55,906 bases of DNA, from positions 1-55,906 of the forward strand of contig DGWD01000022.1 of assembly GCA_002395155.1 (NCBI GenBank), read 5' to 3'. This DNA is from Treponema sp. UBA4267 (GTDB lineage: Bacteria; Spirochaetota; Spirochaetia; Treponematales; Treponemataceae). This document shows, in pieces, positions 32,188 through 40,900 of this stretch (positions are counted from its first letter, which is position 1; each line of letters begins with the position of its first letter). The notes beneath the pieces were generated by a model, which was given only the letters and a program-made list of their open reading frames with translations, did no database searches and had not been told where the DNA came from. The position numbers and the translations under genes are program-made.

Positions 32188-32871
32188 ATGTTTTGTAAAA
32201 ATTGTGGAAAAGAAATTGAAGATGGAGCTGCATTTTGCAATAACTGTGGAACAGCAGTGGGAAATGAAAGTTCGGCAGAAACTTCAGGTAAAGTAAACCT
32301 TGCTGGAGGACAGAATTCATCTTCTATTAAGGAAGTTTTTGTTCGCGGATTCAAGTGTGCTGGAAATGGAAAGTATTATGCTTTTTGTTATTATGTTCCA
32401 TTTATAGTATTTATTTTAGGACTTTATTTATGGCAATATACAGCATTAGGACCAATACTTGCTCTATTAGGCTTTATTTTTGCTCTTGTAGTTAAGAAAA
32501 TTTTCAAACAGAGTCTTTTATATGATGAGACACAAGAAGCTTTTATATATAATGCTCATTCCCATCTGTCATTTACTGTTAAAAAATTGAATGTTTCAGA
32601 TATCAAATCAGTTCGTATTAGATATGTAAAGGTTGGTTTTGGTTCTGCAAAATTTTCCTTAAATGATCCAGGAAAATATCATGTAATTTGTTTGGATGCA
32701 GTAGATTCTAATAATTCAATAAAGGTTTGGTTTCCAAAAAAAGGAAATGCAGAAGAATTTATTCCAACAATTAATTATGCACTTCAAAAATCAGGAAAAC
32801 AAATTCAAATCGATTGTAAAGAAGATTTGATGAAGGGGTACGATTTTGAAATGGAGAATCAGAATTCTTAA
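32188..32871 (+). CDS. zinc-ribbon membrane protein with PH-like domain
   Basis: A 227-residue protein, first of four consecutive genes starting with the same kind of zinc ribbon. Two CxxC pairs (CKNCG and CNNCG) occupy residues 3-24. A Ser/Gly-rich linker, two transmembrane helices (about 70-115) and a C-terminal domain of about 100 residues that may be PH-like (NAHSHLSFTVKKLNVSDIKS onward) follow. AAGGAG precedes the ATG. Function is unknown; such ribbons often mediate membrane-side assembly. Confidence 0.75.
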   Translation: MFCKNCGKEIEDGAAFCNNCGTAVGNESSAETSGKVNLAGGQNSSSIKEVFVRGFKCAGNGKYYAFCYYVPFIVFILGLYLWQYTALGPILALLGFIFALVVKKIFKQSLLYDETQEAFIYNAHSHLSFTVKKLNVSDIKSVRIRYVKVGFGSAKFSLNDPGKYHVICLDAVDSNNSIKVWFPKKGNAEEFIPTINYALQKSGKQIQIDCKEDLMKGYDFEMENQNS

Positions 32872-32883
32872 TCGAGGGAAAAA

Positions 32884-33294
32884 ATGTTTTGTGAAAAATG
32901 TGGTGCAAAAATTGAAGATAATGGAAAGTTTTGCCAAAGTTGTGGTGCAAAAATAGAAACTTCTTCAATACATCAAAAAAAAGTAAAGTGGCCTGTAATA
33001 GCAATCGTTGCGGGCGTTATTTTATTATTGGGAATTATAATTGGAGGTTCTAATCCTGTTGATAAGGCTCTTGATAAAATGGAAAAAGCTATTGTTAAGA
33101 TAGAAAATCTTCAAGAAAAAATTTCAAATGGTTCAGTCGATGAGGGTGAGCTTATGGTTGAATATAATAATATTCTGAAAGATTTTAATGAGGCTGATAA
33201 ATTGTTAGAAGGATATGATGATTCTGATTTAACCTCTAAACAATGGCAAAGATTGATTGAGCTGAACAAAAGAGCTAATGAAATAAGTTATTAA
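32884..33294 (+). CDS. zinc-ribbon protein with one transmembrane helix
   Basis: A 136-residue protein. CEKCG and CQSCG form the ribbon (residues 3-22), one transmembrane helix lies at about 40-60 (VIAIVAGVILLLGIIIGG), and the rest is a charged helical, probably coiled-coil region (DKMEKAIVKIENLQEKIS). It is 12 bp after the previous gene with GAGGG before the ATG. No known family beyond the ribbon. Confidence 0.75.
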   Translation: MFCEKCGAKIEDNGKFCQSCGAKIETSSIHQKKVKWPVIAIVAGVILLLGIIIGGSNPVDKALDKMEKAIVKIENLQEKISNGSVDEGELMVEYNNILKDFNEADKLLEGYDDSDLTSKQWQRLIELNKRANEISY

Positions 33295-33308
33295 AAAAAG
33301 GAGATTGT

Positions 33309-33773
33309 ATGTTTTGTAAAAATTGTGGAAAAGAAAATACTGAAGGAACTCAGTTTTGTTCTGAGTGTGGTAGTAGACTAGGAGAAGAAGTAATTCAATC
33401 TACTGTTGCATCATCTAACAAAAAAGGTTTATGGACTTATTTTGCAGAGACAATTAAAAAGTTTTATAAATTGATTATTGAAGGTAGAGCAAGACGTTCT
33501 GAATATTGGGGCTTTGTTTTGTTCTATTTAATTTTTGCTTTTGTAGCAGGAATTATTGATTATCTACTTCTTGGAGAAGGTGATAGTACTTTAGTTGTTG
33601 ATTATTACATTGGAATTTTTATGCTTCCTTATCTGTCTGTTGGATTTAGAAGAATGCATGATGTAGGAAAACCTGCCGGTTTTATTTTTATCCCAATTTA
33701 TGGTTTTATTCTTACTTTAATGGATAGTGAAAAGGGTTCAAATAAATATGGAGCATCACCTAAGGGAGTATAA
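33309..33773 (+). CDS. zinc-ribbon DUF805 membrane protein
   Basis: A 154-residue protein. CKNCG and CSECG form the N-terminal ribbon (residues 3-23). A DUF805 membrane domain follows, with the typical FYKLIIEGRARRSEYWGF start, helices, and the RRMHDVGKPAGF motif near the end. DUF805 proteins are common and uncharacterised. AAAAGGAG precedes the ATG; 14 bp after the previous gene. Confidence 0.82.
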   Translation: MFCKNCGKENTEGTQFCSECGSRLGEEVIQSTVASSNKKGLWTYFAETIKKFYKLIIEGRARRSEYWGFVLFYLIFAFVAGIIDYLLLGEGDSTLVVDYYIGIFMLPYLSVGFRRMHDVGKPAGFIFIPIYGFILTLMDSEKGSNKYGASPKGV

Positions 33774-33775
33774 AA

Positions 33776-34753
33776 ATGTTTTGTTCTAAATGTGGAAAAG
33801 AAATATCAGGCAGTCCGAAGTTTTGTCCATTTTGTGGAGCATCACTTTCTGCTGATGCAAAATCAACAGGTTCTTCAGTTCCTGTATCAAATGGAACTGT
33901 TACTATCTCTAATCTTTTTGAAAATAAAAATATTGAAAAAAAGGAAAGTGGAGGATGTTTTACAATTTTGGAACATCAGAATGATTTGAGCGTTACTCCA
34001 TCATCTTCCTTAACTTCTTATTTTATGCAGCAGATGAATGTTAAAAAAAGACAGGTATTATGTCAGTTAGAAGGAAATTCTATAAAGATTCAGGCTGGTG
34101 CAATGCAATGGATGAGTGGTAACGTTCAAATGGAGTCTGATGTTAAATCTGTGGGATCCTTTTTGGGTAAAGTTGTAAAAGGAGCTGTAACTGGCGAGTC
34201 AGCTGTAAAACCTTTATACTCAGGAACTGGAAATGTAATGCTAGAACCGACCTACCGATATTTGCTAATTGAAAATGTAGCAGAATGGGGAAGTGGTATT
34301 GTTCTTGATGATGGATTATTTTTGGCTTGTGATGCTGGAATTCAAGAGTCGATTTCTAAAAGAACAAATATTTCTTCTGCTTTATTAGGTGGTGAAGGAT
34401 TATTTAATTTGTGCCTTTCTGGAAATGGTTATTGTGTTTTAGAGTCTCCTGTTCCAAGAGAAGAATTGATTGAATTCAACCTGGATAATAGCGTTGTAAA
34501 AATTGATGGAAATATGGCTATTGCCTGGTCTTCTTCATTAAATTTTACTGTTGAAAAAGCTGCAAATTCATTAATAGGTTCAGGTTTAAGTGGAGAGGGA
34601 TTTGTAAATGTGTATAGAGGCACTGGTAAAATACTTATGGCTCCTACCATTACAGGTACCGTTCATGACAGTGTAAGTGCTGGACCTACACAAACTGAAG
34701 CAAATTCTTCACAAGGGTTAGTTTCAAGTATAGCAAGTAGTTTGAATTTATAA
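33776..34753 (+). CDS. zinc-ribbon AIM24 family protein
   Basis: A 325-residue protein. CSKCG and CPFCG form the ribbon (residues 3-22), a linker follows, and an AIM24-like beta-rich domain (about 65-290) has QAGAMQWMSGNVQME and GEGLFNLCLSGNGYCVLE. Eukaryotic AIM24 is mitochondrial; bacterial members have no settled role. It is 2 bp after the DUF805 gene, so the four genes form a tight operon. It is soluble in contrast to the other three. Confidence 0.82.
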   Translation: MFCSKCGKEISGSPKFCPFCGASLSADAKSTGSSVPVSNGTVTISNLFENKNIEKKESGGCFTILEHQNDLSVTPSSSLTSYFMQQMNVKKRQVLCQLEGNSIKIQAGAMQWMSGNVQMESDVKSVGSFLGKVVKGAVTGESAVKPLYSGTGNVMLEPTYRYLLIENVAEWGSGIVLDDGLFLACDAGIQESISKRTNISSALLGGEGLFNLCLSGNGYCVLESPVPREELIEFNLDNSVVKIDGNMAIAWSSSLNFTVEKAANSLIGSGLSGEGFVNVYRGTGKILMAPTITGTVHDSVSAGPTQTEANSSQGLVSSIASSLNL

Positions 34754-34767
34754 TTGACAAATGTAGA

Positions 34768-34924
34768 AGTCAAAAAAGGCGGTAGCGAGGTTCCAGAATT
34801 GCGAAGCATAGAAGCCGATCGTAGGAATGTATCTGTAGAATACCATACAGAGACACACAAAGTGTGTCGTCGAGGCTTCTCGGCGTAGCATATTCTGAGG
34901 TTCTCGCGGCAGCCTTTTTTGACT
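34768..34924 (-). repeat. structured intergenic repeat, copy C (inverted, diverged)
   Basis: 157 bp bounded by a perfect 13-bp inverted repeat (AGTCAAAAAAGGC). Read on the minus strand it has the same order of parts as copies A and B: ACGCCGAGAAGCCTCG, an inner hairpin ACACAC/GTGTGT in place of GCAAAC/GTTTGC, CTGTA/TACAG, then CGATCGGCTTCTATGC. Its ends (AAAAAAGGC/GCCTTTTTT) would also work as a terminator in both directions between the zinc-ribbon operon and pyrB. Confidence 0.75.
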
Positions 34925-34947
34925 ATTTTCACAATTGTAAAATATTC

Positions 34948-34976
34948 TTGTAACGAGCCTAATTTTTCTGTATTAT
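34948..34976 (+). promoter_or_regulatory. promoter of the pyr operon
   Basis: TTGTAA (34948-34953), 17 bases, TATTAT (34971-34976); predicted start about 20 bases before pyrB. No PyrR-type attenuator is visible in this short leader. Confidence 0.55.
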
Positions 34977-35003
34977 AAATAAAAATTCTGTGGGGTGTTA
35001 CGA

Positions 35004-35927
35004 ATGTTAGCAGGTCGTCATTTGATTCAACCAGATGATTTGTCGGTATCTGAAATCGAAGAAATTTGTTCTTTGGCTGAGCAGATTATTGTTGATCCTA
35101 AATCTTTTCAAGATGTGTGTCGCGGGAAAATTCTTGCGACACTTTTTTTTGAGCCAAGCACTAGAACAAGGCTTTCTTTTGAAGCAGCAATGCTTCGTTT
35201 AGGTGGAAGTGTAGAAGGATTTTCTGATGCTGATAACACTTCAACTGTAAAAGGTGAAACTCTTGCTGATACAATCCGTGTAGTTTCGAGCTATGCCGAT
35301 GTAATTGCAATGAGAACTCCAAAAGAAGGAGCTGCTCTTTTAGCTAGTAAATATTCAGCTTGTCCAATTATTAACGCCGGAGATGGTGGACACTATCATC
35401 CTACTCAAACATTAACTGACCTTGTTACAATCCGCCAGCTTTTGGGTGGACTTGAAAATCATACAATTGGATTCTGTGGAGACCTTAAGTTTGGACGTAC
35501 TGTTCATTCCCTCGCAGAAGCAATGAGACATTTTAAGGGAAATAAATACATCTTTATCAGTCCTAAAGAGCTTACAGTTCCAGATTACTTAATCACAAAT
35601 GTTCTGGAGCCTGCTGGAGTTAAGTACGAAATTGTAGAAAGTCTTGATGAAGTAATTGGTCAGCTTGATGTACTTTATATGACTCGTGTTCAGAAGGAAC
35701 GTTTCTTCAATGAACAGGACTATATCCGCTTAAAGGATTCATACATTCTTGATGCAGAAAAAATGAAAATGGCTCGTAAAAATATGATTGTTCTTCATCC
35801 TCTTCCACGTGTAAACGAAATTACCGCCGAAGTTGATAATGACCCTCGCGCTGCATATTTCAAACAGGTAAAGTACGGAATGTATGCGCGAATGGCTTTG
35901 ATTGCAAAACTTACAGGTTCAATCTAA
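35004..35927 (+). CDS. pyrB: aspartate carbamoyltransferase catalytic subunit
   Basis: Joins carbamoyl phosphate and aspartate in the second step of pyrimidine synthesis. I prefer ATG 35004 (307 aa, MLAGRHLIQPDDLS) over the GTG three codons upstream because GGGG then has normal spacing. Carbamoyl-phosphate binding EPSTRTRLSFE is at about residues 50-60 and HPLPRVNEI near 265. It is followed by pyrI, so the enzyme is probably the allosteric catalytic-regulatory complex. Confidence 0.97.
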   Translation: MLAGRHLIQPDDLSVSEIEEICSLAEQIIVDPKSFQDVCRGKILATLFFEPSTRTRLSFEAAMLRLGGSVEGFSDADNTSTVKGETLADTIRVVSSYADVIAMRTPKEGAALLASKYSACPIINAGDGGHYHPTQTLTDLVTIRQLLGGLENHTIGFCGDLKFGRTVHSLAEAMRHFKGNKYIFISPKELTVPDYLITNVLEPAGVKYEIVESLDEVIGQLDVLYMTRVQKERFFNEQDYIRLKDSYILDAEKMKMARKNMIVLHPLPRVNEITAEVDNDPRAAYFKQVKYGMYARMALIAKLTGSI

Positions 35928-35945
35928 AGAGGGGAGATAAAGAAA

Positions 35946-36380
35946 ATGTTAAACGTAAATACTATAAAAAATGGTCTTGTAATTGATCATATTCGTGCAG
36001 GAAGCGGATGGGAAATCTACCAGTGGCTGGGACTTAACAAAGCTCATTTTACTTCTTGTCTTATTCAGAACGTTCCTTCAGAAAAATCTGGAAAAAAAGA
36101 TATCATAAAGATTGATAACATCATCAACATTGATTATTCAGTTCTTGGTTTTATTGATCCGGATATTTGTGTAAACGTTATTGAAAACGAAAAAATTGTC
36201 CGCAAAATTAATATGGAATTACCTGCAAAAGTTCAGGGTGTTTTCAGCTGTAAAAATCCACGCTGTATAACTCAGACTGAACATTATGTAAAACCTACCT
36301 TTATTCTGGCAGATAAAGCAAAGGGTATTTATAAATGCGAATATTGTGATACTCTTTATAAGGCTGGGAATCACGATTAA
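35946..36380 (+). CDS. pyrI: aspartate carbamoyltransferase regulatory subunit
   Basis: A 144-residue chain that binds nucleotide effectors and contacts PyrB through a zinc site. The N-terminal allosteric domain starts NTIKNGLVIDHIRAGSG; the C-terminal zinc domain has C-X4-C (CKNPRC) and C-X2-C (CEYC). GAGGGGAG precedes the ATG, 18 bp after pyrB. Confidence 0.95.
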   Translation: MLNVNTIKNGLVIDHIRAGSGWEIYQWLGLNKAHFTSCLIQNVPSEKSGKKDIIKIDNIINIDYSVLGFIDPDICVNVIENEKIVRKINMELPAKVQGVFSCKNPRCITQTEHYVKPTFILADKAKGIYKCEYCDTLYKAGNHD

Positions 36381-36440
36381 AACATCCCCCTGAAAAGGGA
36401 AAAACGGAGCAAAAAAGGCAATCTGGCAAAGGAAGGAAAA

Positions 36441-37961
36441 ATGACAAAAGCTATTTTGATTTATAATGCACGACTTTTGGATGAAGCAATGGACACTCCA
36501 GGTGCCGTTCTTCTTATAGATGCTAAGATTCGCTCCGTTTTTCAGGGCTATTTTACTACATCCGAAACTGTAGAAAATATGGCCAAAGCTGTGATGAAGG
36601 AAGATGGTCTTGCCGAAGATTCAAAACTAGACCTTTACAACGCCAATGGGCTCACCCTGACTCCTGCTTTTATTGATATGCATGTTCACTTGCGCTATCC
36701 GGGACAAACTCAAAAAGAAGATTTGAATTCTGGTCTTCACGCTGCTGCAGCAGGAGGATTTGGAACTGTAGTTGCAATGCCAAACACCACTCCCGTAGTT
36801 TCATCTATTGAGACCGCAATGAAAATTGAGAGAGAGGCCGCTGCTATCGGTCTTACTCACCTTTTTCAAACAGTTAGTATTACCAAGGATTTTGGTGGTG
36901 TAGAAACAAGTCATCTTGATGAATTAGATAAAAAATATGTTCCTGTAATTACCGAAGATGGTCGTGATGTTCTTGCTTCTTCGGTTATGCTGGATGGTAT
37001 GACAAAGGCTGGCCGTAAAGGAATTATTGTTGCCTGCCATTCCGAAGACACAACTCTTGGAAAGGAAGCTGTTCCTTACCGACAAGAGGCCCTTGAAATT
37101 ATGAAGAATGTAGGACTTTCTGCTTGGGGTACTTCAGAAGATATTGATGAAGATGACGAGGAAATTTCTGAGGCTATACAAAAAATTGACCAGCTTTTTT
37201 CAAGAGCAAATGAGTATTTAGCTTTGGCGGAAGACCTTGCTACAGTTCGTAATATTATGCTAGCAAAAGAAGCAGGCTGCCATGTTCATATTTGCCATGT
37301 TTCAACTGCAAAATCTGTAAATGCTGTTTGCGAAGCTAAGAATGAACTTTATGATGATGAAGCTGACTACTACGCAAACGAAGCAGATGCCGCCTACCAG
37401 GCCTTTGAAGAAAAAACACCATTTGTTCCAGGTCCTAGAGTTACAGGTGGTTTTGGCGTTTCTTGCGAAGTTACCCCTCATCATCTTGCACTTTGTGGAA
37501 GCGATGAACCTTACATTCGTGCCCTGGTAAATCCCCCTTTAAGAAGTGAAGAAGATCGGGTTGCCCTTATAGAAGCCTTGCGTGATGGTACAGTTGATGT
37601 TATTTCTACCGATCATGCACCTCATACTCTGGAAGATAAGGCTGCTGGTTCACCTGGTTTTACTGGCGAAGAAACTGCATATGCTGTTTGTAATACAGTT
37701 CTTGTAAAAGACTGCCAGTTTAGTCCAAAAAAACTGTCCCAGCTTATGTCGGCAAATCCTGGTCGCCTTTTAGGTTTACAGAAGGGGCTTTTAAAATCTG
37801 GTTATGATGCAGACCTTACTCTTGTAGATCCAGATGAAGAATGGATTGTTGATTCAAGTTTCTTCTACAGCAAGGGTAAGGCTACTCCTTTTGAAGGCCA
37901 AAAGTTGACCGGCCGTGTAAGAGGACTTTTTATAGACGGCCGGTTGGTTTTAGAAAAGTAA
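36441..37961 (+). CDS. pyrC: dihydroorotase
   Basis: Cyclises carbamoyl aspartate to dihydroorotate. An amidohydrolase with metal-binding DMHVHLR near residue 79, VAMPNTTPV, CHSED, HICHVSTA and STDHAPH. At 506 residues it is longer than the usual about 425; extra acidic stretches (about residues 232-255, SEDIDEDDEEISEAIQKI; and about 300-325, ELYDDEADYYANEADAAYQ) account for this. It is third in the pyrBIC operon and ends 19 bp from the convergent addA. Confidence 0.95.
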   Translation: MTKAILIYNARLLDEAMDTPGAVLLIDAKIRSVFQGYFTTSETVENMAKAVMKEDGLAEDSKLDLYNANGLTLTPAFIDMHVHLRYPGQTQKEDLNSGLHAAAAGGFGTVVAMPNTTPVVSSIETAMKIEREAAAIGLTHLFQTVSITKDFGGVETSHLDELDKKYVPVITEDGRDVLASSVMLDGMTKAGRKGIIVACHSEDTTLGKEAVPYRQEALEIMKNVGLSAWGTSEDIDEDDEEISEAIQKIDQLFSRANEYLALAEDLATVRNIMLAKEAGCHVHICHVSTAKSVNAVCEAKNELYDDEADYYANEADAAYQAFEEKTPFVPGPRVTGGFGVSCEVTPHHLALCGSDEPYIRALVNPPLRSEEDRVALIEALRDGTVDVISTDHAPHTLEDKAAGSPGFTGEETAYAVCNTVLVKDCQFSPKKLSQLMSANPGRLLGLQKGLLKSGYDADLTLVDPDEEWIVDSSFFYSKGKATPFEGQKLTGRVRGLFIDGRLVLEK

Positions 37962-37980
37962 ACTTTTCTTGAAAAATAAA

Positions 37981-40900
37981 TTACAAATCTATAATTTTAT
38001 TTTCCTTCATAAACCAAAGTTTACAATTCACTTTTTCCTCTGTAGTTCCAAGCATTTTTGCAGCGGCTACCTTGTAACAGTTCTGCTGACCAATGTACTT
38101 TTCTTCATCAACCTTGTTGTCGGATTTATAGTCAACAATCTGGTAAGTTCCGTCTGCCTTCTGGTAGATTAAGTCTATGGAGCCAGTCCAAAGTGTTTCC
38201 TGCCAGTACATCTTAAAGCCCCATTCTGCTCTGTAGAAACGACCCTGGTCTTTTGCCTGCTGGAATTCCTGGCCCAGACTAGTTTCTTTAAAGAGCTGGC
38301 AGAAATTTTTACAATCGTTGAGGACTTTTTCTTTATCATTCTGGCTGTTCAAGCCCTTTAAAAGATTTACAGGTGGGTCAAAAGATTCTGCATTAATTCC
38401 CAAAGCCTGGGCTTCTAAAAAAGCGTGAACTAAAGTACCAAAATCGGCTGCTGTAAAGTCTGGATTATGAAGACGGCCTGCTTCCTTTGAGTCGGTTTGG
38501 TTAGCATCGCGTTCTGCATCTTCCGAGGTCTGTGCATCAAAATCTTTTTCCAAAGCACTAGGACAAGATTTTGGAATAGAATTGTTTTCGTAAACAATTT
38601 GAGAGGCAGTTTCAAAAGCCTTGGAAACATTCGAAAGTCGTTCTTCCCTTATTTTGTCCATATTTAGAGTATTTTGATTAATTCTGGTCTGGCTATAAGA
38701 AACCAATTCCAGATTCTGGAAGTCAAATGCCTTACCGTCAATATAACAAAGATTGGTACTGCTGTTTTTCCCATAAGTATTTTTGACAAGGTCTTCAAAA
38801 ATCCTGAGCTGGCTTTTACTTTCATTTTTGCTTTCTTTTGTAGACCAGGAACCCATTACATAAACATCCTGAATTGCTCTGGTTATTCCTACGTAAATCA
38901 AACGTCTGAATTCTGCAACTTCCTTGAGTTTTTCAAGTTCCTGCTGGTAAATGGCAAAATAATTTGGAGAATCTTCATCTGCCTTAATTGAAATTCCTGT
39001 TTTTTTGTCAAAGAAGATATTTCCTTTTTCGGTTTTTGATTTAACATTTGTGCAGGCACAGAGGAATACATGTTCGAATTGCAAACCTTTACTTTTGTGA
39101 ATGGTCATAATTTGAACTGCCTGACTTCTTTCCAGAGGGTAAGAAATGTCTCCTGCATCCAGATCTGCATCATCAGAAGAAAGAGCTTTTTGCAGATTTT
39201 CCAGCTGATCTATAAACCAAGCCAAAGATTTTCCATTTTCTTCAGTTTGACGGGCTAACTCAAAAAGCATATCAAATTGTTCGGCACATAAATCTGTTTG
39301 AGAGGTAAGCATTGTTTCGTACTTATAGCCCTTTTTATTCCAGAGTAAATTCAGGCTGTCTGTAAGTTTCTGCTGTAAAATCATGCTTTTATTTTCTTTG
39401 TAAAAATTCAGGGCATTCTGGTATTTTTCATATTGTGATGATGAAAGATCGGCTTTAATCTCCTGGTCAAACGGAGCGAATGGATCAAAAACAAAATCAT
39501 AATCATCAATATTTACAAGATGAGAAAGAATAAGTTCTACAGAATTTTCGCTTAGGGCTGCAAAAGGACTGGTCAGGTAAGCCGCATAAGCATTTATATC
39601 GGAAGGATAAACACAAATACGGAAGAAATTATAAAAATCGCTTATAAGACCATCTTCAAAAATATTATTAAACTGATCAACCTGGTAAGGAATATTAAAA
39701 AGGCTCAGATATTTTGTGATAGAGGAACGGTGGGTTCGGCTTTTGTCCAGAATTGCAAAATCTTTCCAGTTCTTCTTGTCCTTGCCCATTTCGTAAATTC
39801 TTTTAGCAATATTGTAGGCTATCTGGTCATCTGCTGGGATTAAAAGGTTTTGAGGATTATCAATTTCTTCATTTAAATCAGAAAGACTTGTGGTATCAAC
39901 AAAACGAATGTGAATAGGAACATTTTGAGCAGTAAGAGATGGCAGTTCTTCCTCCTTTTTTAGTTTTGGATTGAACTTGCGGGCATCTTTATCATAATAA
40001 GCTTCGTAATCTAAACGTTCTTTTTCATTTAAATAAGTTTTAAAAATTCCTTCTCCGTTTTTGAAAATCAGATTAAAGGCCTGGAGTAATTCTGGACTTG
40101 AACGGTAGTTATAGGACATAGAAACCAGTCCGTTTTCATTTTTGCTGGTTAATTCATTAAAAACAGAAACTTCGGCACCTCTGAATTTATAAATAGATTG
40201 TTTTTCGTCACCTACAAAAAAGAGTTTTTCCTTCTGTCTTAAATCCTTGATAATGTTGCCTTCTGAATCCTTTTGAATGATTTGAGGATAAATTTCTTTT
40301 TCTGAGTCAATTTCCTGTCCAGGCTGCAAAGATAGGATATAGAGCATATCTCGGTTTTGTCCGTTGTTGTCCTGGAACTCATCAATCATTATTTTTGAGT
40401 AGGCTGCAATTTCCTGTTCCCTTATATCCTTATTTTCGATTAAGATTTTGAGGGCCAGCTGGGAAACATCCACAAAGGTTAATTCACCAGAAGTAAGTTT
40501 TACTTCCTTTACCTGTTTTAAAAACTCATCCATGAGTTTATAGAGAGAAACAAGAGATTCAAATTGATTAAAATAGGCAAAAATTGAATCCAGGGCAGGT
40601 AAAACTTCATTTTTGAGTTTTGTAACAATAGTTCTTACTTTTGTGTTGTAGCCGGAACCCATTGAACTTGCTGAAAGAAGAGCTTTTTTAAATGCCTTGT
40701 AAGACTGGCAGAATTGTTCAAGTTTCTGACTCTTTTCACTTATATCTTTTTCTTCAATTTTGATGATAGAGAGCTGGTCATAGAAAATCTGTGCAGCCTT
40801 ATCGATTTTTGTTTTATATTCCAGTTGTTTTTTAGGATCAAAACTAACTTCGAATTCTTCCCGGATTTCGTCCAGACTTTTTGCAAGATTTTTCTTTCCT

